Positions 23,553 to 31,493 of a stretch of 38,840 bases of DNA are shown here, piece by piece (the first letter of the stretch is position 1; every line of letters starts with the position of its first letter). Origin of the DNA: an uncultured Collinsella sp. (GTDB taxonomy: Bacteria > Actinomycetota > Coriobacteriia > Coriobacteriales > Coriobacteriaceae); NCBI GenBank assembly GCA_900759045.1, contig CAAETU010000021.1, positions 1 through 38,840 of the forward strand, read 5' to 3'. Made by a program: the position numbers and the translations under genes. Under the pieces are notes generated by a model. The model saw only the letters and a list, made by a program, of their open reading frames with translations, did no database searches and was not told the DNA's origin.

Positions 23553-23640
23553 AAAAGTAAGTATAACCCTCAACAGGGCATCCATATTACTTTTATCTAA
23601 GAAGTTCGAGAAAGAAAAAAGAAAAAGACGCTTTACTTTT
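23553..23640. promoter_or_regulatory. Three AAAAGTAA boxes, candidate GntR operators
   Basis: AAAAGTAA occurs at 23553-23560 and, inverted as TTACTTTT, at 23587-23594 and 23633-23640. The first two form an inverted pair near the gntR start; the third overlaps the -35 region of the bgl promoter. The stretch is strikingly AT-rich for this genome. Assignment to the adjacent GntR regulator is inference. Confidence 0.5.
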
Positions 23641-23659
23641 AAAATTAGAGCGCTATAGT
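23632..23659 (+). promoter_or_regulatory. Promoter of the beta-glucoside operon
   Basis: TTTACT (23632-23637) and TATAGT (23654-23659) are 16 nt apart and fit -35 and -10 boxes. The -35 box is inside the third TTACTTTT box, so a bound regulator would block it. Confidence 0.55.
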
Positions 23660-23702
23660 TTAAGCAACGAACGGAATCCTTCCGCACAACAGGATCGACC
23701 GT

Positions 23703-23792
23703 TTGGGGACGGTTTTGTTTTGGCGGGTTGGATATCGGTATGGCCGGTGCGCGCCCGCGCCGGATAACCTGCCAAAGCAAACCCGTCTCCAA
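23703..23792. repeat. 90-nt element with 27-nt inverted arms (GGCAGGTT family)
   Basis: Arms 23703-23729 and 23766-23792 are inverted copies that agree at 23 of 27 positions; they hold TTGG-GACGG and TTTGGC-GGTT. A GC-rich inner stem (CCGGTGCG/CGCGCCGG) lies between. A third, single copy is at 27645-27668. The element sits in the 5' leader of the bgl operon, 34 nt before the GH1 ATG, so it would fold in the mRNA. Confidence 0.75.
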
Positions 23793-23826
23793 CCGGAAGC
23801 TCTAGAACACGAAAGCGAGGACTTTG

Positions 23827-25227
23827 ATGGCACAGTATCAGCTGCCCAACGACTTCTTCTTTGGCGCTGCTATGTCCGGCCCGCAGACTGAGGGTCAGTG
23901 GAACCAGGGCGGCAAGCTCGAGAACCTGTGGGACACCTGGTCCATCCAGGATCTGGGTTCGTTCTACAACCGCGTTGGCTCTTACGCCGGCAATGACTTT
24001 ATGGCCAAGTACCAGGAAGACCTTCGCATTTTGAAGGACTTGGGTCTGGATACCTATCGCACTTCCATCCAGTGGAGCCGTCTGCTCGATGCCGACGGCA
24101 ACCTCAACGAGGAAGGTGCCGCGTGGTATCACGAGTTGTTCCGCGCCTCTCGCGAAGCCGGCTTGGAGCCGTTTGTCAACTTGTACCACTTTGACATGCC
24201 CACCTACCTCTTTAACCGTGGCGGCTGGGAGAGCCGTGAGGTTGTCGAGGCTTACGCACATTACGCCGACGTCGCCTTCCACGAGTTTGGCCAGGAGATT
24301 AAGTACTGGTTCACCTTTAACGAGCCCATCGTCGAGCCCGAGCAGCGCTATCAGGAGGGCGTGTGGTTCCCGCAGCTCCACGACTTCAACCGCGCCCGCA
24401 CCGTGCAGTATCACATCTCGCTGGCGCACGCGCTGGCCGTGGCCAACTATCGTCGCGCCTATGACGAGGGCGCTATTCGCGCCGATGCCAAGATCGGCAT
24501 GATCAACTGCTTTACCCCGGTCTACACCAAGGAGAACCCCAGCGAGGCGGACCTCGAGGCCGTGCGCATGACCAGCGGCATCAACAACCGCTGGTGGCTC
24601 GACCTCATCACCAAGGGCGAGCTTCCTGCCGACGTGCTCGACAGCCTGGCCGAGGGCGGCGTTAAGCTCCCGTTCCGCGCCGGCGACCAAGAGATCCTCA
24701 AGCAGGGTGTTGTCGACTGGCTAGGCTGCAACTACTACCACCCCACGCGTGTTCAGGCGCCGGCGAGCAAGGTCGACCAGTACGGCCTGCCGCACTTTGC
24801 CGACGAGTACGTATGGCCCGACGCCGTTATGAACGAGAGCCGCGGCTGGGAGATCTACCCGCAGGGCCTCTACGACTTTGGCATGGACTGCGCTAAGAAC
24901 TACCCCGATCTTGAGTGGTTCGTTTCCGAGAACGGCATCGGCATCATGGACGAATACAAGAACCGTGACGCCGAAGGAACCATCCAGGATGACTACCGCG
25001 TCGACTTTGTACGTCAGCACCTGGAGTGGGTGGCCAAGGCCATCGACGAGGGCGCCAAGTGCCGCGGATACCATTATTGGGCCGTCATCGATAACTGGTC
25101 TTGGGCCAATGCCTTTAAGAATCGCTATGGCTTTGTCGAGGTCGATCTGATGGATGGCTATAAGCGCCGTCTTAAGAAGTCGGCGGCCTGGCTCAAACAG
25201 GTCGCCACGACCCACGTGGTTGATTAG
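23827..25227 (+). CDS. GH1 family 6-phospho-beta-glucosidase
   Basis: This 466-aa enzyme is a glycoside hydrolase family 1 TIM barrel. Acid/base Glu166 is in WFTFNEPIVEPEQ and nucleophile Glu368 in WFVSENGIGIMDE; YRTSIQWSRL and YHFDMP are family-typical. The adjacent cellobiose-type PTS implies its substrate arrives phosphorylated, and RRLKKSAAW near the C-terminus resembles the phosphate-binding SKK loop of 6-phospho-beta-glucosidases. Products would be glucose-6-P plus glucose or an aglycone. ATG 23827 follows GAGG with 6 nt spacing; the TTG directly before it is a weaker option. It leads the operon, ahead of EIIC, EIIB and EIIA. Confidence 0.94.
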   Translation: MAQYQLPNDFFFGAAMSGPQTEGQWNQGGKLENLWDTWSIQDLGSFYNRVGSYAGNDFMAKYQEDLRILKDLGLDTYRTSIQWSRLLDADGNLNEEGAAWYHELFRASREAGLEPFVNLYHFDMPTYLFNRGGWESREVVEAYAHYADVAFHEFGQEIKYWFTFNEPIVEPEQRYQEGVWFPQLHDFNRARTVQYHISLAHALAVANYRRAYDEGAIRADAKIGMINCFTPVYTKENPSEADLEAVRMTSGINNRWWLDLITKGELPADVLDSLAEGGVKLPFRAGDQEILKQGVVDWLGCNYYHPTRVQAPASKVDQYGLPHFADEYVWPDAVMNESRGWEIYPQGLYDFGMDCAKNYPDLEWFVSENGIGIMDEYKNRDAEGTIQDDYRVDFVRQHLEWVAKAIDEGAKCRGYHYWAVIDNWSWANAFKNRYGFVEVDLMDGYKRRLKKSAAWLKQVATTHVVD

Positions 25228-25346
25228 CGACCGGACGAACGTCCAGACCGCGCGCCGCCGCGCGCAACACATGGCACATCTGGTGGCAGAGGGCGACAGA
25301 CCACCGTGCGCATAGGAAAGGCCGGATTTGAAAGTTAGGAGCAATC

Positions 25347-26690
25347 ATGGCCAGTGACAACGGAAAGAGCTTCCTCGACAAGTTTGCCGAGGTCTCTGCG
25401 AAGGTGGGAAACCAGGTTCACCTGCGTTCCCTGCGTGACGCCTTCGCGACCATCACGCCGCTCTATATCCTTGCGGGTATCGCGGTTCTTATTAACAACG
25501 TCGTGTTCCCTCTGTTCCCGCTCGATGCGGCGGGCCTTGCCAACCTTCAGACGTGGGGTTCGGCGATTACGCTGGGCACCCTCAACGTCTCTGCCATTAT
25601 CTTGGCCGGATTGATTGGCTACAGCCTCGCTAAGAACAAGCGCTTCGATAATCCGCTTGCTTGCATGGTCGTCGCTATCTCTGCCTTCGTCATCATGATG
25701 CCGCAGCAGATCACCGCCACGCTTGCCGCCACGAGCCCACTGCTCACCGACAAGATCACCTCCGCCGAGGTCACGGGCGCCCTTTCGACTGCCAACACCG
25801 GCACCAACGGTCTGTTCTCGGCTATTATCATCGCCCTGCTTTCCGTCTCGCTCTTCATCAAGATTTCTGGCGTCGAGAAGCTCAAGGTTAAGCTGGGCGA
25901 GGGCGTGCCTCCCGCGGTCTCCAACTCCTTCAACGTCATGATTCCGATGCTGCTTAACCTCGCGGTCTTCGCTCTTGCCGCAGCCCTGCTCGCCGTGTGC
26001 GCCGGCACCGATCTGTGCACCATCATCTCCACGTGCATCTCCAACCCGCTCAAGAGCATCATGAACGCTGGTCCGTGGGCTGTTATCCTCATCTACACCC
26101 TTGCTAACCTGCTGTTCTGCGTCGGTATTCACCAGTCCACCATCTCTGGCGCTACCGTCGAGCCGATCCTGACCATGCTCATCGTCGACAACATGGCTAC
26201 CTTTGCCGCCGGTGGCACCATCCAGCCCGATCACTACATGAACATGCAGATCGTTAACAGCTTCGCCCTCATCGGCGGCTCGGGCTGCACCCTCATGCTC
26301 CTGCTCGACACGCTCCTGTTCTCCAAAAACAAGGCTTCCGAGACCGTTTCCAAGATGGCTATCCTGCCTGGTCTGTTCAACATCAACGAGCCGGTTATCT
26401 ACGGTTACCCCATCGTGTACAACCTGCCGCTCATGATCCCGTTTGTCCTCCTTCCCGACCTGTTCATCGGCATCACCTATGGCCTTACCTGCGCAGGCAT
26501 CATCAGCCCCTGCATCGCCCAGGTGCCCTGGACCATGCCTCCCGTCATCAATGCCCTGCTCGCTACGGGCTTTGACTGGCGCGCTGGCGTGTGGCAGGCT
26601 ATCGAGATTGTCATTGGCATGGCCGTCTACCTGCCCTTTATGAAGATTTCCGAGAAGGCAATCGCCAAGCAGGAGGCTCTCGCCGAGTAG
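25347..26690 (+). CDS. celB: PTS beta-glucoside transporter subunit IIC, cellobiose/lactose type
   Basis: This 447-aa membrane protein is the sugar channel of a lactose/cellobiose-family PTS. It begins FLDKFAEVSAKVGNQVHLRS, a usual amphipathic start, followed by about ten hydrophobic segments (for example ITPLYILAGIAVLINNVVFP and FVIMMPQQITATLAA). The substrate-side loops GIHQSTISGATVEPI and NINEPVIYGYPIVYN carry the His and Glu residues conserved in this family. AGGAG precedes the ATG. It is downstream of the GH1 gene and upstream of IIB, the normal grouping for cellobiose or related beta-glucosides. The exact sugar cannot be read from sequence. Confidence 0.95.
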   Translation: MASDNGKSFLDKFAEVSAKVGNQVHLRSLRDAFATITPLYILAGIAVLINNVVFPLFPLDAAGLANLQTWGSAITLGTLNVSAIILAGLIGYSLAKNKRFDNPLACMVVAISAFVIMMPQQITATLAATSPLLTDKITSAEVTGALSTANTGTNGLFSAIIIALLSVSLFIKISGVEKLKVKLGEGVPPAVSNSFNVMIPMLLNLAVFALAAALLAVCAGTDLCTIISTCISNPLKSIMNAGPWAVILIYTLANLLFCVGIHQSTISGATVEPILTMLIVDNMATFAAGGTIQPDHYMNMQIVNSFALIGGSGCTLMLLLDTLLFSKNKASETVSKMAILPGLFNINEPVIYGYPIVYNLPLMIPFVLLPDLFIGITYGLTCAGIISPCIAQVPWTMPPVINALLATGFDWRAGVWQAIEIVIGMAVYLPFMKISEKAIAKQEALAE

Positions 26691-26719
26691 AACGCCTAAC
26701 GTTCGTCCCTTTCACCTTT

Positions 26720-26750
26720 GCGGGCGCCGGTACGCGGCGCCGGTGCCCGC
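26720..26750. repeat. Hairpin between EIIC and EIIB genes
   Basis: GCGGGCGCCGG and CCGGTGCCCGC pair at 10 of 11 positions around a 9-nt loop, with no T run. Inside an operon such a structure may protect the upstream mRNA or lower read-through and so set subunit ratios. Confidence 0.55.
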
Positions 26751-26851
26751 AGCTCTCTCCCTTGTGTAGAGATGCAGGGGGGTGGGCACAATAGCCGCAA
26801 GGAATAAAACCAGTTGTCGTCTGCGCGCCGCGCAGTTATAAGGAGGAAACC

Positions 26852-27154
26852 ATGAAGAAGATCATGCTCTGCTGCAATGCCGGTATGTCCACGAGCCTGC
26901 TGGTCCAGAAGATGCAGGCCGAGGTTGCAAACCGTGGTCTGGATATTGAGGTCGAGGCTCGTCCCATGAACGAGGCCCACGATCACCTGGACGAGTGCGA
27001 CATGTTGCTGCTTGGTCCGCAGATCGGCTACACCAAGGGCGATTTTGAGAAGGAGGCCGCCGGTCGTTTTCCGGTCGAGGTCATCAACATGGTCGACTAC
27101 GGCCGCATGAACGCTGCCGGCATCATCGACCACTGCGTCAGCGTGATGGGCTAG
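26852..27154 (+). CDS. celA: PTS beta-glucoside transporter subunit IIB, cellobiose/lactose type
   Basis: This 100-aa soluble subunit has the phosphocysteine loop CNAGMSTSLL starting at Cys8, which takes phosphate from IIA and passes it to the sugar held in IIC. The following LGPQIGYTKGDFE stretch is typical of the lactose/cellobiose IIB family. Length is normal. GGAGG at about 26841-26845 precedes the ATG. IIA begins within 10 nt of its stop. It is clearly different from the galactitol-type IIB at 965-1252. Confidence 0.95.
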   Translation: MKKIMLCCNAGMSTSLLVQKMQAEVANRGLDIEVEARPMNEAHDHLDECDMLLLGPQIGYTKGDFEKEAAGRFPVEVINMVDYGRMNAAGIIDHCVSVMG

Positions 27155-27163
27155 GTGCTCTGC

Positions 27164-27496
27164 ATGGAGGATATGAACGAACTGCAGATGACCTGCTTTG
27201 AGATCATCAGCTACGTCGGTACCGCCAAGAGCATGTACATCAATGCCGTGCAAAAGGCCAAGGAGGGCGATTTTGACGCCGCCGAGGAGCTTATCAAGCA
27301 GGGCGACGAGGCCTATAACGGTGGCCACGATGTTCACATGGGGCTTCTGAAGAAGGAGGCCAACGGCGAACGTAACGGCGAGGCCCCGTTGATTTTGCTG
27401 CATGCCGAGGACCAGATGGCCGGCACCGAGACCATGCGCGTCATGGCGACGGAGCTCATCGAGGTTCACAAGCAGCTGCAGGCACTTCAGGCCTAG
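27164..27496 (+). CDS. celC: PTS beta-glucoside transporter subunit IIA, cellobiose/lactose type
   Basis: This 110-aa all-helical subunit accepts phosphate from HPr at His80 in LILLHAEDQMAGTET and passes it to the IIB cysteine. The first helix (CFEIISYVGTAKSMYINAVQ) and GDEAYNGGHDVH are family-typical; it works as a trimer in known relatives. Start choice is open among GTG 27155, ATG 27164 and ATG 27173. I favour 27164 because AGGTG (27154-27158) is about 6 nt away, while GGAGG is too close to 27173. It is the last gene of the operon, before a strong terminator. Confidence 0.93.
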   Translation: MEDMNELQMTCFEIISYVGTAKSMYINAVQKAKEGDFDAAEELIKQGDEAYNGGHDVHMGLLKKEANGERNGEAPLILLHAEDQMAGTETMRVMATELIEVHKQLQALQA

Positions 27497-27554
27497 TCGG
27501 CGTTATCGCCGCGACGGACCGTGCGGTCCAACAGACAACATAGTCCCTTTGACG

Positions 27555-27592
27555 GGCGCCGGGAGCCTCCGCCTCCCGGCGCCTTTATTTTT
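27555..27592 (+). terminator. Terminator of the beta-glucoside PTS operon
   Basis: GGCGCCGGGAG and CTCCCGGCGCC form a perfect 11-bp stem around a 7-nt loop, followed by TTTATTTTT. Confidence 0.93.
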
Positions 27593-27642
27593 GGGGATGG
27601 TCTTGCGCGGCCTGTTGGGCAGCCAATTGCGTTACCCCAGAT

Positions 27643-27684
27643 AAAACCTGCCAAAACAAACCTGTCCCTTTTTGGTAGGTTTTT
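27643..27684. repeat. GGCAGGTT-family repeat, single copy in a hairpin
   Basis: AACCTGCCAAAACAAACCTG (from 27645) matches the right arm of the 23703-23792 element at 21 of 24 positions over 27645-27668. Here it pairs instead with GGTAGGTTTT (to 27684): 13 of 14 bases of AAAACCTGCCAAAA are matched. It lies between the PTS terminator and the glucokinase promoter. Confidence 0.68.
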
Positions 27685-27737
27685 GCCTTGAGAGCGGTAC
27701 CATACAGGCAATGTTTAAACGAGAAAGGTGGGCTCCC

Positions 27738-28691
27738 ATGGAACCTAAGCAGTACTACATCGGCATCGACGTCGGCGGCACTTCGGTTAAGGAGGGCCTG
27801 TTCGACGAGGACGGCAACCTGCTTGCCAAGGCCAGCGTGCCCACGCCTCCTATCGTTGACGCCGCGGGCTTTGCCGCGGTGACCGAGGCTATCGACCAGG
27901 TGGTCGCCAAGGCACAGATTCCGCGTGCCTTTGTGGCGGGCATTGGCCTGGCCGTTCCGTGTCCCATCCCGGCGTCGGGCGATGCCAAGGTCAAGGCCAA
28001 CATTGCCATTAACCTGCCCGAGCTGAGGGTCGCCATTCAGAAGCACTGCCCCGATGCGGTCGTTAAGTATGAGAACGATGCCAACGCCGCTGCCATGGGC
28101 GAGGCCTGGCTCGGTTCTGCCAAGGGCGTGCAGAACGTGGTGATGGTCACCATCGGTACCGGCGTGGGCGGCGGCGTTATCGTTAACGGCGACGTGGTAT
28201 CGGGCGTTGTGGGCGCCGGCGGCGAGATTGGCCACATGTGCCTGAACCCGGCCGAGGAGCGCACCTGCGGCTGTGGCGGCCATGGCCATCTGGAGCAGTA
28301 TTCCAGCGCCACCGGCGTGGTGAGCAACTACCTTGCCGAGTGCAAGAAGGCGGGCGTCGAGCCCATTGAGCTCACCGGCCCCTCCGATTCCAAGGACGTG
28401 TTCCAGGCCTGCCGCGAGGGCGACAAGCTCGCGCTGGCCGCAGCCGACACCATGGCCGACTACCTTGGCCGCGCCCTGGCGCTTATCGCCAACGTGGTCG
28501 ACCCCGAGATGTTCCTGATCGGTGGCGGCGCGTCCGCTTCGGCCGATGTTTATCTCGACAAGGTTCGCGAGCACTTTAAGCAGTACGCGCTCTCTGCCTC
28601 GCGCGAGACGCCCATTAAGGTCGCTTCGCTCGGAAACGACGCCGGCATCATCGGTGCCGCCTACGTAGCCCTGCGCGCCGCCGGTAAATAG
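27738..28691 (+). CDS. glk: ROK-family glucokinase
   Basis: This 317-aa sugar kinase phosphorylates glucose with ATP. The ATP loop GIDVGGTSVKEG starts at residue 9, catalytic Asp114 is in ENDANAAAMGEAW, GTGVGGGVIVNG binds nucleotide, and GGEIGHMC (His166) with CGCGGHGHLE is the ROK zinc site. The third Cys of the normal CxCGxxGCxE motif is replaced by His184. ATG 27738 is chosen by family N-termini and GAAAGGTGG upstream; the frame opens further back without a ribosome site. It follows the beta-glucoside operon behind a terminator and fits as the step that captures glucose freed by the GH1 enzyme. Confidence 0.94.
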   Translation: MEPKQYYIGIDVGGTSVKEGLFDEDGNLLAKASVPTPPIVDAAGFAAVTEAIDQVVAKAQIPRAFVAGIGLAVPCPIPASGDAKVKANIAINLPELRVAIQKHCPDAVVKYENDANAAAMGEAWLGSAKGVQNVVMVTIGTGVGGGVIVNGDVVSGVVGAGGEIGHMCLNPAEERTCGCGGHGHLEQYSSATGVVSNYLAECKKAGVEPIELTGPSDSKDVFQACREGDKLALAAADTMADYLGRALALIANVVDPEMFLIGGGASASADVYLDKVREHFKQYALSASRETPIKVASLGNDAGIIGAAYVALRAAGK

Positions 28692-28693
28692 CT

Positions 28694-28722
28694 GGTGCAA
28701 GGGGGTCAGGTTACTTTGCACC
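28694..28722. repeat. GGGGTCAGG dispersed repeat, copy 2
   Basis: GGTGCAA and TTGCACC are perfect ends around GGGGTCAGGTTACT. It is 25 of 29 identical to the reverse complement of 18341-18369. A partial second unit follows at once (GGTGCAAAAGGGACAG, 28729-28744). It begins 2 nt after the glucokinase stop. Confidence 0.75.
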
Positions 28723-28857
28723 AACACGGTGCAAAAGGGACAGTCTTGGCCCCCATGCCTGCCCCAAAATATGCCGTGACCCTTCCGTCTGCGAAGGCTC
28801 GGCATCGGCGTGCTACCATAGCTACGTCCAAGTACACATATCAAGTGGAGGATATCC

Positions 28858-29781
28858 ATGGCAAACGTTCTTGTCTTTGGTCACCAGAACCCCGATAACG
28901 ACGCCATCATGAGCGCCGTCGTCCTGTCCCAGCTGCTCAACCAGGTTGAGTATGCCGGCAACACCTACGAGGCCTGCGCCCTTGGTCAGCTTCCGGCCGA
29001 GTCCGCCAAGCTGCTCGCCGACGCCGGCATCGCCGAGCCCCGCGTGATCGAGTCCGTCGAGGCCGGTCAGCTCGTCGTCCTCACCGACCACAACGAGTCT
29101 GCCCAGTCCGTCGCCGGCCTTAAGGACGCCACGGTCTTTGGCGTTGTCGATCATCACCGCATCGGCGACTTCGAGACCGCCGGCCCGCTGCACTACATCT
29201 GCCTGCCCTGGGGCTCCAGCTGCACCATCGTCACCAAGCTCGCCGGCGTGCTCGGCGTTGAGCTTTCCGACGTCCAGGCTAAGCTGCTGCTCTCGGCCAT
29301 GATGACCGACACGCTCATGCTCAAGAGCCCCACCACCACCGATGTCGACCGCGCCGTCGCCGCCAAGCTCGGCGAGCAGGTGGGCGTCGACCCGGTCAAG
29401 TTTGGCATGGAGGTCTTCCTCACCCGTCCGTCCGGCTCCTTTACCGCTGCCGAGATGGTCGGCAACGACATCAAGATGTTCGAGCCCGCCGGCAAGAAGC
29501 TGCTCATCGGCCAGTACGAGACTGTCGACAAGACCCGCGCACTCGGCATGATCGACGAGATTCGCGAGGCCATGCGCGCCTACGCTGCCGAGAAGGGCGC
29601 TGACGGCATTGTCCTGTGCATCACCGACATCATGGAGGAGGGCTCGCAGGTCCTGCTCGAGGGCGAGACCGAGGCCGCTCAGAAGGGCCTGGGCATTGCC
29701 GACGAGCACGACGGCGTCTGGATGCCGGGCGTCCTCTCCCGTAAGAAGCAGGTCGCTGCCCCCATCATGGCCGCCTGCTAG
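28858..29781 (+). CDS. ppaC: Manganese-dependent inorganic pyrophosphatase
   Basis: This 307-aa family II pyrophosphatase hydrolyses PPi to phosphate and pulls biosynthetic reactions forward. DHH-family motifs are clear: GHQNPDNDA (His9, Asp13, Asp15), VLTDHNE (Asp77, His78), VVDHHRI (98-100) and MMTDTLMLKSPTTT. The C-terminal DHHA2 domain ends with the substrate-binding SRKKQVAAPI. Length is normal and no CBS regulatory insert is present. GGAGG sits just before the ATG. It is a single-gene unit with its own terminator. Confidence 0.97.
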   Translation: MANVLVFGHQNPDNDAIMSAVVLSQLLNQVEYAGNTYEACALGQLPAESAKLLADAGIAEPRVIESVEAGQLVVLTDHNESAQSVAGLKDATVFGVVDHHRIGDFETAGPLHYICLPWGSSCTIVTKLAGVLGVELSDVQAKLLLSAMMTDTLMLKSPTTTDVDRAVAAKLGEQVGVDPVKFGMEVFLTRPSGSFTAAEMVGNDIKMFEPAGKKLLIGQYETVDKTRALGMIDEIREAMRAYAAEKGADGIVLCITDIMEEGSQVLLEGETEAAQKGLGIADEHDGVWMPGVLSRKKQVAAPIMAAC

Positions 29782-29800
29782 GTTTAGTTCACTAAACGCC

Positions 29801-29840
29801 ACGACCGGATCGCGGACGCCCCGCGCTCCGGTCGTTTTTT
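29801..29840 (+). terminator. Terminator of ppaC
   Basis: ACGACCGGA and TCCGGTCGT form a perfect stem, with a smaller CGCGG/CCGCG stem inside, followed by TTTTTT. Confidence 0.9.
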
Positions 29841-30048
29841 GTGCATGGCGCCGCGTCGTCTCTTGGACAGGCGTGCCCGTGCCGTTGGGCAAATAATGTT
29901 CAACCTGTGGTTCCGCTTTTCGGCCACGCCTGCGTGCTTGTCGTGCAGGGTAGGCTAGATGCAAGCGTAATACGTTAGAGCGCGGCGCCGCCACTTGGGC
30001 GGGCCGTGCTTTTTTAAGACGGGAGCCTTCCCGTGAAAGGAGCCGCCC

Positions 30049-31407
30049 ATGGCAGCACCCGAGCAGCTGTTCAACGTCCGTGAGCGCAAGCGTTTTGAGC
30101 GTCACGACATCTGGGAGCGCATCGCCGAGAACGGCACGATTTCCGCCGCCGTCATGGTCTTCGCCGCCATCGCCGCCGTCATTTGCGCCAATACCGATGC
30201 CTACGAGGCCATCCATCACTTTTTGGAGACCCCGCTGTATGTGGGTCTGGGCAACCTTACGGCCGGTCTCACCGTTGAGCTTTTCGTCAACGACTTTCTC
30301 ATGGCGATTTTCTTTTTGTTGGTGGGTATTGAGCTTAAGTACGAGATGACGGTCGGCGAGCTCAAGAATCCGCGTCAGGCCATGCTTCCCATGCTGGCGG
30401 CCGTGGGTGGCGTCGTCGTTCCCGCCTGCATCTACCTGATCTTTAACCATGCCGGCGCTCACAACGGTTGGGCCATCCCCATGGCAACCGATATTGCCTT
30501 CGCACTGGGCGTGCTGTCGCTTTTGGGCAATCGCGTGCCCAACGGCGTGCGCGTGTTCTTCTCGACGCTCGCCATCGCCGACGACCTCATCTCTATCGCC
30601 GCCATCGCCATCTTCTACGGTCAGAGCCCCAATCCGTTTTGGTTGGGCGCCGCCGCGCTTGTGACCTGCGCGCTCGTGTGGCTCAACAAGACGCAGCATT
30701 ACCGCCTCGCCCCGTATTCGGTACTGGGCCTGCTGTTGTGGTTCTGCATGTTCAAGAGCGGTGTACATGCCACGCTCGCCGGCGTCATCCTGGCCTTTAC
30801 CATTCCGGCCAAGTGCGGCGTCAAGCTCGATAGCCTCACCGATTGGTTGGGCGAGTGCCTGCCGCTGCTCGATGACCGCTACGACGACGAGGCACACATC
30901 CTGGGCCAGCATGACTTTACCGTCTCGACCACCAGGGTCGAGCGCGTCATGCACCGCGTGACCCCGCCGCTCATCCGCATGGAGCGTCTGATCTCCACGC
31001 CGGTCAACTTTGTGATTCTGCCGATCTTTGCGTTCGTGAACGCACAGGTTCGCCTAGTGGGTGTGGATATGAGCACGCTGCTCACCGACCCGGTGACGCT
31101 CGGCGTGTACTTTGGCATGCTGCTGGGCAAGCCGATCGGCATCTTTGGCATGACGTTTGCCCTGGTTAAGTTTAGGGTCTGCGAGCTGCCGCATAACGTT
31201 AACTGGCACATGATTGCCGGTGTGGGCATTCTGGGCGGCATCGGCTTCACCATGTCGATCCTCATCAGCGGCCTTGCCTTCCCGACGGCCCAGTTTGAGG
31301 TTCTGGCTGCCAAGGCCGCCATCCTTGCCGGTTCGGTCACCGCTGCCGTGCTCGGTATGATCTACATGAGCGTGGTCTGCAAACACCCCGCGCCCAAGGA
31401 CGAGTAA
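30049..31407 (+). CDS. nhaA: Na+/H+ antiporter NhaA
   Basis: This 452-aa inner-membrane antiporter expels Na+ in exchange for protons. About 11-12 hydrophobic segments are visible, with the NhaA signatures VGIELKYEM, PMATDIAFALGVLSLLG (Asp148) and LAIADDLISI (Asp178 and Asp179, the ion-binding pair of the family), and IGFTMSILISGLAF near the end. It is longer than E. coli NhaA (388 aa), mainly through a charged N-terminus and a hydrophilic insert near residues 270-315 (LDDRYDDEAHILGQHDF). A strong AAAGGAG precedes the ATG. It appears to be a single gene. Confidence 0.96.
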   Translation: MAAPEQLFNVRERKRFERHDIWERIAENGTISAAVMVFAAIAAVICANTDAYEAIHHFLETPLYVGLGNLTAGLTVELFVNDFLMAIFFLLVGIELKYEMTVGELKNPRQAMLPMLAAVGGVVVPACIYLIFNHAGAHNGWAIPMATDIAFALGVLSLLGNRVPNGVRVFFSTLAIADDLISIAAIAIFYGQSPNPFWLGAAALVTCALVWLNKTQHYRLAPYSVLGLLLWFCMFKSGVHATLAGVILAFTIPAKCGVKLDSLTDWLGECLPLLDDRYDDEAHILGQHDFTVSTTRVERVMHRVTPPLIRMERLISTPVNFVILPIFAFVNAQVRLVGVDMSTLLTDPVTLGVYFGMLLGKPIGIFGMTFALVKFRVCELPHNVNWHMIAGVGILGGIGFTMSILISGLAFPTAQFEVLAAKAAILAGSVTAAVLGMIYMSVVCKHPAPKDE

Positions 31408-31424
31408 GAGCACATACAAGTTTG

Positions 31425-31462
31425 AAAACGCCGCCTGTGAACACCATCACAAGCGGCGTTTT
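31425..31462 (+). terminator. Terminator of nhaA
   Basis: AAAACGCCGC and GCGGCGTTTT pair perfectly, extended by TGTGA/TCACA, and end in TTTT. A GTCCCC-family repeat starts at its last base. Confidence 0.88.
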
Positions 31463-31491
31463 AGTCATTGGGGACGTTCTTAAACGACTAG
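31462..31491. repeat. GTCCCC/CGACTA dispersed repeat, copy 2 (reverse orientation)
   Basis: Its reverse complement agrees with 9271-9300 at 27 of 30 positions, including AAGAACGTCCCCAA. TAGTC and GACTA at its ends can pair. It is fixed between the nhaA terminator and the stop of the next gene. Confidence 0.74.
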
Positions 31492-31493
31492 GT

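Noticed and set aside
23523..23792. N-terminal extension of the GntR regulator
   Set aside because: It runs through the AT-rich promoter region and the inverted repeat; GGAGG and the family N-terminus both point to the ATG at 23522.
28822..30954. 710-aa open frame on the minus strand opposite ppaC and nhaA
   Set aside because: It lies opposite two genes with full family motifs and is rich in His, Gly, Asp and Val as expected of the antisense of GC-rich genes; no domain is recognisable.
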